From positions 1 through 64,000 of the forward strand of contig CAMLGZ010000002.1 in NCBI GenBank assembly GCA_946479745.1: a DNA stretch of 64,000 nt, written 5' to 3'. The stretch is from an uncultured Pseudoxanthomonas sp. (GTDB lineage: Bacteria; Pseudomonadota; Gammaproteobacteria; Xanthomonadales; Xanthomonadaceae). Positions within the stretch are counted from its first letter, which is position 1, and every line of letters starts with the position of its first letter. This document shows, one piece after another, positions 10,421 through 19,605 of this stretch. The translations under genes were made by a program, and so were the position numbers. A model generated the notes under the pieces. That model did not search any database, was not told where the DNA came from, and saw only the letters and a program-made list of their open reading frames with translations.

Positions 10421-11458
10421 TTATCGACCGAACTGCAGACCCGTGGCCTTCAAGCGCACCCGTGCCACCAGGGTGTGCGAGCTCATATAAAGCGTGTGCC
10501 CGTCGTCGCCGAAAGCGCAGTTGGAGATCGCCACACCGGTTTCGATACGGCCAAGGCGCTTGCCGTCGGCATCGAAGACCAGCACACCGCCCGGCCCGGT
10601 GGCGAACAGACGTCCGTCCTGGGCAACGGCCATGCCGTCCGGCAAACCCGGAACGCCTTCCCCCAACAGGTCGGTAGCATCGGCGAACACGCGTTTGCCG
10701 GTGACATTGCCTTGATCATCCAGCGAATATGCCATCCACAGCGGTCGTTTCGGGTCCGAGTTCGAGACGTAAAGCGTGCGCCCGTCCGGCGACAACGCGA
10801 TGCCGTTCGGGAAGCTCAATCCATCGTCCAGCAGGTGGACGCTGCCGTTGGTATCGACGCGATATACGCCATTGAATTTCAGTTCCTTGACCGGGGACTG
10901 GTCCAGGTCCTTCAATCCGTAGGGAGGGTCGGTGAAGAACACCGCGCCGTCGCTGCGCCTGACCACATCGTTCGGACTGTTGAATTTCTTTCCTTCATAT
11001 CCAGCCGCGAGTGTGGTTTTCTGTTTCGTCTCCGGATCGAACCTGGCCACGACACGCGTTCCGGAGTCGGCCAGCACAACCGTCCCGGCCGGCTCTGCAT
11101 ACAAGCCATTGGCGCCCGCCTCACGGAGGGTATCCGGGACCGGTCCGGCAAGGCCGGACGGCTTCAGAAAAACAGAGAGGCCGTCGCGCTCGCTCCAGCG
11201 GTACATCATGTTTTCGGGCACGTCGGTGAAAAGCAGATAGTTGCCTTCGCGGACCCACGCAGGACCTTCGGCCCAGGTGAAGCCCTCGGTGATCTTCTCG
11301 ATCCTGGCGTCAGGCGCCACCACCTCGTGAAACGAATCGTCGAATACGGTCAGGCGGCCGATGTTGGAAAAGGATTGGCGGGAAGCGCCGGCCGCCACAC
11401 AGGACGCCAGCAGGGCAACGGACAGGACTGCGAGAGCGAAGCGGAGTGGGGAAGGCAT
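10421..11458 (-). CDS. SMP-30/gluconolactonase-like lipoprotein
   Basis: The 345-residue protein has a lipoprotein signal (MPSPLRFALAVLSVALLASC, Cys about 20), followed by a six-bladed propeller of the SMP-30/gluconolaconase/LRE family. Conserved metal-site segments are visible: WAEGPAW (Glu), SPNDVV (Asn) and LSPDGRTLYVSNSD (Asn/Asp). The family hydrolyses aldonolactones such as glucono-, xylono- or L-arabinonolactone. The frame is open to 11611. ATG 11458 is chosen because it gives a clean lipobox and has GGAACC upstream. The lipid anchor would place it in the periplasm, so it is not an obvious partner for cytoplasmic sugar oxidation. The substrate is not determined. Confidence 0.85.
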   Translation of the reverse strand: MPSPLRFALAVLSVALLASCVAAGASRQSFSNIGRLTVFDDSFHEVVAPDARIEKITEGFTWAEGPAWVREGNYLLFTDVPENMMYRWSERDGLSVFLKPSGLAGPVPDTLREAGANGLYAEPAGTVVLADSGTRVVARFDPETKQKTTLAAGYEGKKFNSPNDVVRRSDGAVFFTDPPYGLKDLDQSPVKELKFNGVYRVDTNGSVHLLDDGLSFPNGIALSPDGRTLYVSNSDPKRPLWMAYSLDDQGNVTGKRVFADATDLLGEGVPGLPDGMAVAQDGRLFATGPGGVLVFDADGKRLGRIETGVAISNCAFGDDGHTLYMSSHTLVARVRLKATGLQFGR

Positions 11459-12108
11459 GCTGGTTCCATGATGTTGGTGGCTGGCGGGCATGATGCGGCA
11501 CCTAAGTGGCTTTGACGAGTTTTCACGATTGATAGTAAGCCGGGGAGGAAGCCCGGCCTCGATGCGCGCTGCGATGAAAGGGAGGGGTTTGGCGAGATCG
11601 CAGCATCGCACCTGATTCGGTAATTAGGCGGAACGGTCGCTCGAGCGGACTAGCCTTTTGGTTATGCGCCGGAGCAGCCACTAGAGCTCGCACGGGACTG
11701 CGGGCCTGCGGTTTGCCTCAGGTGACGTGCTGTTTCATTTTCATGTTGCTCCGCAGCGTGCAGACAAAAAATGGTAGCGCTACCATTCCTGAGAATAAGG
11801 GCTGGGGTCTGCAGTTCCAATAGCCCCTGCCGATCAGGGCTTCTACGCAACACTTCGGGCATCTGAAACGGGGAGGGGAGTAGGCATCGCGTCGTCGCAA
11901 GAACAACGGTATCCCGTGCAATGCGATCTGGTCCTGAGGCGGCTGCCTGGACCGTAATGAATTTTCCTAAGCTCTGCGGCTGCATGGATAGGCCGGCAAT
12001 GCCCCAAGGACCGTGCCAGCGACAGAAGCCGGCAGGCCGTATCTTCCTCCCAGCGGCCGCAGTGCCGGTGGGTCCAACCATCGCCGCACCAGCAGAAAGC
12101 CAGAGACC
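11459..12108. promoter_or_regulatory. 650-bp divergent intergenic region with LacI operator
   Basis: This stretch separates the gluconolactonase gene from the transporter operon. It holds the perfect palindrome described separately at 11770-11787. I see no convincing gene in it. Open frames on the reverse strand across it run on into the antisense strand of the transporter and have no family features. A KOPS-like octamer lies at 11870-11877. Confidence 0.5.
11770..11787. promoter_or_regulatory. Perfect 18-bp LacI-family operator palindrome
   Basis: AATGGTAGCGCTACCATT is a perfect palindrome with the central CG of LacI-family operators. It sits about 320 bp before the GPH transporter gene and about 310 bp before the gluconolactonase gene. 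It shares the TGGTAxCGCTA core with the site at 1398-1411. It matches the style of xylan-regulon operators described for Xanthomonas, as I recall them. The likely binder is the LacI protein at 204-1289. Confidence 0.75.
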
Positions 12109-13593
12109 ATGAACCAGCCCACGGAAATTCTTTCGGTCAAGGAAAAGATCGGGTACAGCCTGGGCGATCTGGCCGCCAATCTCATCTTCCAGACCCTGAT
12201 CACCTACCTGGCGTTCTTCTACACCGACGTCTACCGGATACCGGCGGCCACGGCGGCCAAGGTGATCTTCGTGGTGGGATTGCTGGGCGCCTTCGTGTTC
12301 ACGCCCCTGATCGGGCTCATCGCCGACCGCACCACGACCCGCTGGGGAAAGTTCAGGCCGTGGGTCCTGTGGACGTCGATCCCGTTCGGGGTGCTGTCCT
12401 TGCTGGCCTTCAGCACTCCCGATCTGGGCGCGCACGGGAAAGTCATCTACGCGCTGATCACTTATACGTTGCTGATACTGGTCTATGCCGCCAACAACCT
12501 GCCTTACTCCGCGCTCAGCGGGGTGCTGACCGGCAACATGGACCAGCGCAACAGCCTGTCGTCCTACCGTTTCGTGGCCGTGATGGTGGCGCAGTTCATC
12601 ATCCAGGTGCTGTTGCTGCCGCTGGTGCTGATCCTGGGCAATGGCGACAAGGTGGAAGGCTTCAAGAACACCATGGCGATCTTCGCCGTGGCCGGGACCG
12701 TATTCTTCCTCATCACGTTCTTCACCACCCACGAGCGCATCGTGCCCGTGACCGAACAGAAGTCCGGGGTAATGCAGGACTTGCGCGACCTGGCGCACAA
12801 CGGGCCGTGGCTGGTGATGCTGGCATTAACCATCCTGGTGTTCGTCAACCTGGCCTTGAAGGGCGGGATGTACATCTACTATTTCCAGTACTACCTGAGC
12901 GAGCCGGCGCTGGCAGCGTTCCTGCAAGGCGTCGGGTTCAACGGATTCATAGAAGGATTGAATGCGCTGCTGACCAGTGCGGGCCTGGCAGCGTTCGCCT
13001 GGCCCAAGGATGCGCCGACTTCCGCCTTCAGCCTGTTCAATGCCGGCGGCATCATCTTCATGATCGTGGGCATCGGGTTTTCGCGGCGGCTGGCCGACCG
13101 CTTTGGAAAGCGCGATGTTTTCGGCGCCGCTTTGCTGGTCTCCACGCTATTCCTGCTGGCGTTCTACTTCTATTCGCCCGAGTCGATCTGGCTGGTGTTC
13201 GTCAGTTACATCCTGCACGGATTTTCCTACGGCATCACCATTCCCTTGCTGTGGGCGATGATCGCCGATGTGGCCGACTACTCGGAGTGGAAGAACAACC
13301 GGCGCGCCACCGCCATCATCTTCTCGGCCATGCTTTGCGGTCTGAAGATCGGGCTCAGCATAGGCGGCGCACTGGTGGCCGGCATTCTTGCCTACTACGG
13401 CTATGACGCCGATGCGGGCGCGCAGCCGCCGCAAACGGTGAACGGCATTCGTCTGGCGATCAGCGTGTTCTGCTCCATTCCGTTCCTGATCGCCGTAGCC
13501 ATGTTGTTCCTTTACAAGATCGACAAGAAGATGGAGTCGCGCATCGAAAGCGAGTTGGGCGCGCGCAGGCTGCAGAGCGCCGCCGCTTCCTGA
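12109..13593 (+). CDS. GPH-family (glycoside-pentoside-hexuronide) sugar:cation symporter
   Basis: This 494-residue inner-membrane protein has about twelve hydrophobic segments and the family's N-terminal pattern (KEKIGYSLGDLAANLIFQTL) with LIADRTTTRWGKFRPW in the first cytoplasmic loop and ATAIIFSA near the end. GPH members import xylosides, melibiose or hexuronides with H+ or Na+. The start ATG 12109 gives the expected N-terminus; the frame is open to 12013. It is the first gene of an operon with a cytoplasmic GH43 (31 bp later) and an aldose epimerase, and a LacI operator lies upstream. Import of xylo- or arabino-oligosaccharides is therefore likely. Substrate is inferred from neighbours. 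Confidence 0.9.
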   Translation: MNQPTEILSVKEKIGYSLGDLAANLIFQTLITYLAFFYTDVYRIPAATAAKVIFVVGLLGAFVFTPLIGLIADRTTTRWGKFRPWVLWTSIPFGVLSLLAFSTPDLGAHGKVIYALITYTLLILVYAANNLPYSALSGVLTGNMDQRNSLSSYRFVAVMVAQFIIQVLLLPLVLILGNGDKVEGFKNTMAIFAVAGTVFFLITFFTTHERIVPVTEQKSGVMQDLRDLAHNGPWLVMLALTILVFVNLALKGGMYIYYFQYYLSEPALAAFLQGVGFNGFIEGLNALLTSAGLAAFAWPKDAPTSAFSLFNAGGIIFMIVGIGFSRRLADRFGKRDVFGAALLVSTLFLLAFYFYSPESIWLVFVSYILHGFSYGITIPLLWAMIADVADYSEWKNNRRATAIIFSAMLCGLKIGLSIGGALVAGILAYYGYDADAGAQPPQTVNGIRLAISVFCSIPFLIAVAMLFLYKIDKKMESRIESELGARRLQSAAAS

Positions 13594-13624
13594 GCATTCA
13601 ACATCCATAGGAATCCGTACCGCC

Positions 13625-14641
13625 ATGTCCGATGAACCGGCCTCGGCCGATCTGAAAGCGCTGGCCGCCAAGGCCATTTCGCAGCCGCTGGTGAGCCATA
13701 TCTACACGGCCGACCCGTCGGCGCACGTGTTCGATGGCCGTCTCTATATCTACCCGTCCCATGACATCGATGCCGGTATCCCGTTCAACGACGACGGCGA
13801 TCATTTCGGCATGCAGGACTACCACGTACTGCGCATGGATTCGCCTGAAGGCGAAGCGATCGATTGCGGCGTCGCTTTGCATATCAAAGACGTGCCCTGG
13901 GCCGAGCGACAGATGTGGGCGCCGGATGCGGCGTATCGCGACGGCCGCTATTACCTGTATTTTCCGGCCAAGCGCGCGGACGGAATTTTCCGGATCGGCG
14001 TGGCGGTGAGCGAAGACCCCGCGGGTCCTTTCCTGGCCGAGCCGCAGGCGATCGAGGGCAGTTATTCGATAGATCCGGCCGCCTTCACCGACGACGATGG
14101 AACCTGCTACCTGTATTTCGGCGGACTCTGGGGCGGGCAACTGCAGAAGTATCGCGACAACCTTTACGACCCCTCGCATGAAGAACCGGCAGCGGACCAA
14201 CCGGCGCTGGGTCCACGCGTAGCGCGGCTGGAGACGGGCATGAAGCAGTTCGCCGAAGCGCCGCGCGAAGTGCTGATAGTGGATGAAGCAGGGCAACCGC
14301 TCCGCGCCGACGACCATGCGCGTCGATACTTCGAGGGCCCTTGGATGCACAAGCATCTGGGCAAGTACTACCTCTCGTATTCAACAGGCAATACGCATCT
14401 GCTGTGCTATGCGCTGAGCGACAGCCCGTATGGGCCTTTCATCTATCAGGGCGTGATTCTGCAACCGGTGGTGGGCTGGACGACCCATCATTCGATCTGC
14501 CGGTTCCAGGATCGCTGGTATCTTTTCTATCACGACTCCCTTCTCTCCGGCGGCGTGACTCACCTGCGTTCGGTCAAGGTGACCGAACTACATTACGACG
14601 GGCAGGGCAGGATCCAGACTATCGACCCCTATGGCGGCTAG
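13625..14641 (+). CDS. Cytoplasmic GH43 arabinofuranosidase/xylosidase
   Basis: The 338-residue enzyme has no signal peptide, so it should act on imported oligosaccharides. The three GH43 acids are visible: Asp in TADPSAH (about 29), Asp in SIDPAAF (about 150) and Glu in YFEGPWMH (about 237). The protein is a single five-bladed propeller without an added beta-sandwich, unlike the exported GH43 enzymes in this window. It sits 31 bp after the GPH transporter and overlaps the next gene, supporting one operon for uptake and intracellular cutting. Confidence 0.9.
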   Translation: MSDEPASADLKALAAKAISQPLVSHIYTADPSAHVFDGRLYIYPSHDIDAGIPFNDDGDHFGMQDYHVLRMDSPEGEAIDCGVALHIKDVPWAERQMWAPDAAYRDGRYYLYFPAKRADGIFRIGVAVSEDPAGPFLAEPQAIEGSYSIDPAAFTDDDGTCYLYFGGLWGGQLQKYRDNLYDPSHEEPAADQPALGPRVARLETGMKQFAEAPREVLIVDEAGQPLRADDHARRYFEGPWMHKHLGKYYLSYSTGNTHLLCYALSDSPYGPFIYQGVILQPVVGWTTHHSICRFQDRWYLFYHDSLLSGGVTHLRSVKVTELHYDGQGRIQTIDPYGG

Positions 14642-15476
14642 TTCACGCCGCCCGCCTGCGCCGGATGCGATGGCGCCCATGGCGCCGGGGTCCTTGATCA
14701 CGATCGCAAACGGGGACCTGCGGGTAGCCGTCGCACCGCAGGCCGGTGGGCGCATCGCGCAGATCCAGTACGACGGCATCGATCACCTCATTGACTACGA
14801 TGAAGCCAATCCGGCGATGATCGCCTGGGGATGCTATCCGATGCTGCCGTGGGCAGGGCGCATTCGCCAGGGTCGGTTCGATTTCCAGGGGCGGAAGTAC
14901 CAGCTGCCTTTGAACCTGGATGGGCATGCCATCCATGGCGTCGCTTTCGCAATGCCGTGGCAGGTGGAAGTGCAGGAAACCCATACCGTAGAGCTTTCGC
15001 TGGCTTTACCCGAAGACGAACGCTGGCCGTTCGGCGGGACCGCGTATCAGCGGATCGACGTGGGCGAGGAGGGTAGGTTGAAAATGGAGCTGTCGGTACG
15101 CGCCGGCGCGGTTCCGATGCCAGCCGTCATCGGCTGGCATCCCTGGTTCCGGAAACCGGAACAACTGCAGTTCTCGCCCAGCAGAATGTATCCGCGCGAC
15201 CATCAGGAAATCGCGACGCTGCCCCTGATGGACCCATCGCCAGGTCCGTGGGACGACTGCTTCATCAATCAGGCGCCGATCGTGCTCCAACGCGCAGGCC
15301 AAAGCCTGCGGCTGAGCTCGGATTGCACGCACTGGGTGGTCTACGACCAAACCGCCTTCGCTACCTGCGTAGAACCGCAAAGCGGTCCGCCCGATGCATT
15401 CAACATCGGGCCGATGATAGTTCTGCCGGGGGAAACACTCCGCAGGACATTCCTGATCGAATGGCAGAACTCCTGA
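14631..15476 (+). CDS. Aldose 1-epimerase (mutarotase)
   Basis: The protein is up to 281 residues and interconverts the alpha and beta anomers of free sugars. Family marks include MLPWAGRIRQGRF (Arg), DGHAIHG (His) and the general-base Glu in CVEPQSGPPDAF. ATG 14631 overlaps the GH43 gene by 11 bp. ATG 14670 or 14679 would remove a proline-rich lead and is equally possible. It is cytoplasmic and the last gene of the transporter operon, where it would feed the right anomer of xylose or arabinose to the next enzyme. It is convergent with the GH51 gene. Confidence 0.9.
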   Translation: MAASSRRPPAPDAMAPMAPGSLITIANGDLRVAVAPQAGGRIAQIQYDGIDHLIDYDEANPAMIAWGCYPMLPWAGRIRQGRFDFQGRKYQLPLNLDGHAIHGVAFAMPWQVEVQETHTVELSLALPEDERWPFGGTAYQRIDVGEEGRLKMELSVRAGAVPMPAVIGWHPWFRKPEQLQFSPSRMYPRDHQEIATLPLMDPSPGPWDDCFINQAPIVLQRAGQSLRLSSDCTHWVVYDQTAFATCVEPQSGPPDAFNIGPMIVLPGETLRRTFLIEWQNS

Positions 15477-15507
15477 TCCGGCAGGCGGTGGTTGTTCTTC
15501 TCGCCCT

Positions 15508-17061
15508 TTAGTCGAGCCTGACCACCACGACCGACTTGGCCGGGATGTCGAGCACGAGCTTGCCCTGACTGATCCGGCCGCCGGTGTAGGGCACAGGCGC
15601 GATGGTCGACGTTTTCCCGGGAACATTGTGCGCATCCATCCGGTCTGCGGTGAGCACCTCGCCCGAGACTGCGTTCGCTTTCACAGCGCCGAGGTCGATA
15701 TCCAGTTGCACGCGGTCCTGTGGATCCATATTGGCGATGCCGATGAAGACCTTGCCGTCTTTGGCGCGCGCCGCCGAAGCGTTGATCGCCGGAATGGTTT
15801 TGCCGCCGGCACTGAAGTCCGGCGTGGTCAGTTCCAGCGGCAGCGATGTCGCGTCCTGGAACGGCACGTACATCTTGAAGGCGTGGTAGGTGGGAGTCAG
15901 CGCCATCTTGCCGCCATCGGTGAGGATCATCGATTGCAGTACGTTGATGGTCTGGGCGACGCTGGTCATGCGCACGCGGTCGGCGTGCCGGTGGAAGATG
16001 TTGAAATTGGCCGCTGCCAGCACCCCGTCGCGCAGGGTGTTCTGCTGGTACAGGTAACCCGGGTTGGTGCCTTTCTCGACGTCGTACCAAGTGCCCCATT
16101 CGTCGACATACAGGCCGACGCGTTTTTCCGGATCATAGGTGTCCATGATCGCCGAGTGGCGTTTGATGAAGTCGTCGATCTTCAGGGTCTGGGCGAAGGT
16201 GTCGACCCATTCCTGCTGGGTGAAACCGGTGGCGGCGCCCTTGGTCTTCCAGTCGCCCGTGGGCAGCGTGTAGTAGTGCAGGCTGAGGGCGTCCATGAAC
16301 TTGCTGGAGTCCTTCATCAGCACTTCGGTCCAGCGGGTGTCGTCGCCGCTGGGGCCGGTAGCCACACGCAGGCCGGGGTTGTCTTCGCCTTGATGGAAGA
16401 AGCTGCCGAAGCGGCGCAGCTCGTTGGCGTAGTACTCCGGCGTCATGTTGCCGCCGCAGCCCCAGTTTTCGTTGCCGATGCCCCATAGCGCAACTTTCCA
16501 TGGTTTGTCGCGCCCGTTCTTGCGCCGCTCCTGGGCCAGGGTGTCCTGACCCGGCGAGGTCATGTATTCGACCCATTCGCGCATATAGGTTGGAGTTGAA
16601 CTGCCGACGTTGATCGAGACATAGGCCTCGGCGCCGATCTGCTCCACGAAATCCATGAATTCATGGGTGCCGAAAGCGTTGGTCTCGGCCGCACCGCCCC
16701 ACCAGTTGTTCTTGCGCACAGGGCGCTGGTCGCGTGGGCCGATGCCGTCGCGCCAGAGGTATTCGTCGGCGAAACATCCGCCGGGCCAGCGCACCATCGG
16801 TGTCTTGATGGCCTTCAGGGCTTCGACTACGTCGGTGCGAATGCCGCGGACGTTGGGAATGGAGCTTTTCTCGCCTACCCAGATGCCGTCATAGATGCCG
16901 CCACCCAGGTGCTCGGAAAACTGGCCGTAGAGGTTGCGGCTGATCTGCGGCCCGGGTTTGTCGGCCTGCAGGGTCGCATTCGCCTGGAGCGTTGCGGCCG
17001 TCGCCGCGCCGGCACTCAAGCCGAGGAAGAGGGTGGTGGCCATCGCAAGGATCTTGAGCAT
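15508..17061 (-). CDS. Exported GH51 alpha-L-arabinofuranosidase
   Basis: The 517-residue enzyme releases terminal alpha-L-arabinofuranose from arabinan or arabinoxylan. It has a signal peptide (MLKILAMATTLFLGLSAGAATAA). The acid/base Glu lies in GIGNENWGCGG and the nucleophile Glu in YVDEWGTWYDVE; MVRWPGGCFADEYLWRDGIGP is also family-typical. ATG 17061 follows GAGAGAA and gives a normal signal peptide, though the frame is open to 17127. It is the last of three reverse-strand genes (GH27, GH127, GH51) with short gaps and probably one transcript. Confidence 0.94.
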   Translation of the reverse strand: MLKILAMATTLFLGLSAGAATAATLQANATLQADKPGPQISRNLYGQFSEHLGGGIYDGIWVGEKSSIPNVRGIRTDVVEALKAIKTPMVRWPGGCFADEYLWRDGIGPRDQRPVRKNNWWGGAAETNAFGTHEFMDFVEQIGAEAYVSINVGSSTPTYMREWVEYMTSPGQDTLAQERRKNGRDKPWKVALWGIGNENWGCGGNMTPEYYANELRRFGSFFHQGEDNPGLRVATGPSGDDTRWTEVLMKDSSKFMDALSLHYYTLPTGDWKTKGAATGFTQQEWVDTFAQTLKIDDFIKRHSAIMDTYDPEKRVGLYVDEWGTWYDVEKGTNPGYLYQQNTLRDGVLAAANFNIFHRHADRVRMTSVAQTINVLQSMILTDGGKMALTPTYHAFKMYVPFQDATSLPLELTTPDFSAGGKTIPAINASAARAKDGKVFIGIANMDPQDRVQLDIDLGAVKANAVSGEVLTADRMDAHNVPGKTSTIAPVPYTGGRISQGKLVLDIPAKSVVVVRLD

Positions 17062-17133
17062 GGAATTGTTCTCTCTGTGTGGTCGCGCGTTCTTGGGGAA
17101 ACGATGTCGGGAGGGGCGAAACTGCATAGGGCC

Positions 17134-19566
17134 TCAGTTCGTTTGTACGCGCAGAAGGCGCAGATCGAACAGGCTGCCGGTTCGTTGTCTGGCGGCAGCA
17201 ACCAGCCTGATGGTGATGCCCTGGCGAATGGCGTTCCTGACGAGATCCTGAGGCAAGGCGATCTTGCGCTCGACGAACGTGTCTTTCGCGTCGCCTTTCA
17301 AAGTGAGGGTGGCCAGTCGGCGACCATCGGCCAGCAGATCGAAGCCCGGGTTGCGGTCGCCACCGTAGAAAGTGAGCAGTAGCTCGATGGCAGTGTTCGG
17401 GTCGGTATTGTCCGGCGCCTTCAATCGATAGGAAATCCACTTGCCGGTATCGCGCCAGTGGCGCCCCATGCGGACGCCGGTATTGCTGTCCTCGCCCTTG
17501 TACTGGTGGTCGACTTCGGGCTGCTGTTCGCCTGCTGTCACCTGGTCCAGGGTGCCGTTCTCCAATGCCTGGCGCTCGCGTTCGTCTGCCTCGATCTGGC
17601 GAACCACGGCGGGATAGGCGGCAGCGGTGGCGGTGCGCCAGTACACGATGTAGCGCGCATCATGCACGCGGAACAGCGGCTCCAGCCGCAGTCCATTGAA
17701 CGCGCCGGGCTGGATCAGTCCGTCAGCCTCGAAGGTGAGCGGACGTCCCGGCACCGGCCTGAGTTGCGCTGCCAGCGCAGCACGATCGCCTACCAACATG
17801 GGCGCGCGATCCAACGGCAGCTGCGGACCTGGGGCGGTATGGCTGCCGCGGCCATCGTCGGCGATCAGCCCCTCCAGACCGTCGGTGCCGGTGCGTGCGG
17901 CCAATACGATCGGGCCGTGCATCAGCGCTACGTAGTCCGAGCCGTCGGGCAGTCCCTCGACGCGGGTGCGCAGTGGCAGGTCGATCTCGACGGTGTCGCC
18001 GTCGGCCCAGTTGCGCTCTATGCCGGCATAGGAGGAGGGGGTGGATTGCAGCGGCCAGGACTGGCCGTTGACGCGAACAGTGAGTGGCCCATCCAGCCAG
18101 TACGGGTGGCGCAGACGCAGATCGAAGCGCTGGGGCTTGCGCAGCTGCAGGGTCAGCCGGCTCGACTCTTCGTCCGGGAAGCGCGTGTCCTGGCGCAGAA
18201 CCAGCCCCCGCTCGCGCCACTGCAGTTGCGAGGCCATGTACAGGTTGACGGTCAGCGAACGCGCGTCGTGCGCGTAGGCGAACGCACCGTGACGGCCGTG
18301 ATTCTCGATGCCGGTTCCCACGCAGCACCAGAAGCATTCCTGCGGTTGCGAATAGACCCGGTAATGACGTGGACGGATCGGAGTGAAATAGACCAGGCCG
18401 CCGTGCTGCGGATGCTGGCTGGAAAGGATGTGATTGAAAAGTGTGCGTTCGTAGAAATCGGCGTAGCGCGGCTGCGGATCCAGCCGGTACAGCTGCATGC
18501 TCAGCCGCAGCATGTTGTAGCTGTTGCAGGTTTCCGGTCCGTCCGGCGATCTCACCATCGAACTGAAGTCGTCGGCGGGATTGAAATGCTCATGCACGCT
18601 GTTGCCGCCGAAAGCGATACTGCGGCGCTGGGTCACCATCTCCCAGAAGAAGGCGGCCGCGTCGATCCAGGCCTGGTCGTTGTCCAGTTCGCCGATGCGG
18701 GCGAAGCCGATGACCTTCGGAATTTGGGTATTGGCATGCAGGCCGTCCAAGGCGTCCTGGCGACGCAGCAGAGGCTCCAGCAGGGTGCGGTGGGAAAAAC
18801 GCCGGGCCAAGGCCAGATAGCGCCGATCGCCGGTGATGGCGTAAACGTCGGCCAGCACTTCATTCATGCCGCCATGCTCGGTGGCGAGCAGCGCCTGCAT
18901 CTGCTGCTCGTCCAGTCCGGCCACCAGGCGATCGGCCCAGTCGGCGAAGCCGATCAGGACCTCGCGGGCCTGACGGTTGCCGGCATACCGCCAAGCATCG
19001 CGCAGGCCGGCGAACATCTTGTGCAGGTTGTAGAACGGCACCCAGGCATCGCTCAGCGAAAAGGAGCTGGCATCGCCCGTGCCCGCGGAAATTTTGCTCC
19101 ACAGCGCGCGGCCGTTGGGAACAGCACCGACGTAGCCGTCGCCGTTGGCCTGCTGGCAGGCGGCCAGTTCGGCCACCATATAGTCGAGGCGCTGATGCAT
19201 CTCCGCATCGCCCTGAGCCGCTTCCTGAGCCAGGGCCGACAGGTAGTGGCCGGCAGTGTGTCCTTCCAGGCCCATCGATTCCCAGTTGGGGTACTTGGGC
19301 GCACGCGGCACCAGCGTCGCTTCGATCCGGTAAGGCGCGACCAGGCGGTCGACTACCAGTGCGGCCAGGTAGCGACGATTGACCGTATGGGAATGTGCGA
19401 ACACACCCGCGCCCAGATTGATGTCGGCAAACGCGAACATACGGGTTGCGCCGGTTCCGGCAGCGCCGCCGAAGCCGGCCCATGCAACGCGCGGAGTGGC
19501 CGCGGCAAGCGCCAGGGATTTGACGAAGGTGCGCCGGCTGAACCTGCTGGCTTGGTCGATACTCAT
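17134..19566 (-). CDS. GH127 (DUF1680) beta-L-arabinofuranosidase with Tat signal
   Basis: The 810-residue enzyme belongs to the family that cleaves beta-L-arabinofuranosides through a cysteine nucleophile held by a zinc site. Seen here are PETCNSYNML and the ECFWCCVGTGIENHGR segment that carries the nucleophile Cys and its neighbouring zinc Cys. The N-terminus SRRTFVKSLALAAA is a twin-arginine export signal, fitting a metal-containing enzyme folded before export. Downstream of the alpha/alpha barrel lie beta-sandwich domains, and residues beyond about 650 form an extra C-terminal domain. It sits 40 bp after GH27 and 73 bp before GH51. The likely targets are beta-L-Araf-containing plant glycoproteins or arabinan decorations. 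Confidence 0.92.
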   Translation of the reverse strand: MSIDQASRFSRRTFVKSLALAAATPRVAWAGFGGAAGTGATRMFAFADINLGAGVFAHSHTVNRRYLAALVVDRLVAPYRIEATLVPRAPKYPNWESMGLEGHTAGHYLSALAQEAAQGDAEMHQRLDYMVAELAACQQANGDGYVGAVPNGRALWSKISAGTGDASSFSLSDAWVPFYNLHKMFAGLRDAWRYAGNRQAREVLIGFADWADRLVAGLDEQQMQALLATEHGGMNEVLADVYAITGDRRYLALARRFSHRTLLEPLLRRQDALDGLHANTQIPKVIGFARIGELDNDQAWIDAAAFFWEMVTQRRSIAFGGNSVHEHFNPADDFSSMVRSPDGPETCNSYNMLRLSMQLYRLDPQPRYADFYERTLFNHILSSQHPQHGGLVYFTPIRPRHYRVYSQPQECFWCCVGTGIENHGRHGAFAYAHDARSLTVNLYMASQLQWRERGLVLRQDTRFPDEESSRLTLQLRKPQRFDLRLRHPYWLDGPLTVRVNGQSWPLQSTPSSYAGIERNWADGDTVEIDLPLRTRVEGLPDGSDYVALMHGPIVLAARTGTDGLEGLIADDGRGSHTAPGPQLPLDRAPMLVGDRAALAAQLRPVPGRPLTFEADGLIQPGAFNGLRLEPLFRVHDARYIVYWRTATAAAYPAVVRQIEADERERQALENGTLDQVTAGEQQPEVDHQYKGEDSNTGVRMGRHWRDTGKWISYRLKAPDNTDPNTAIELLLTFYGGDRNPGFDLLADGRRLATLTLKGDAKDTFVERKIALPQDLVRNAIRQGITIRLVAAARQRTGSLFDLRLLRVQTN

Positions 19567-19605
19567 GGCGGATCTAGATCCAGAGAGCGATGGCGGGCGA
19601 TGCCG

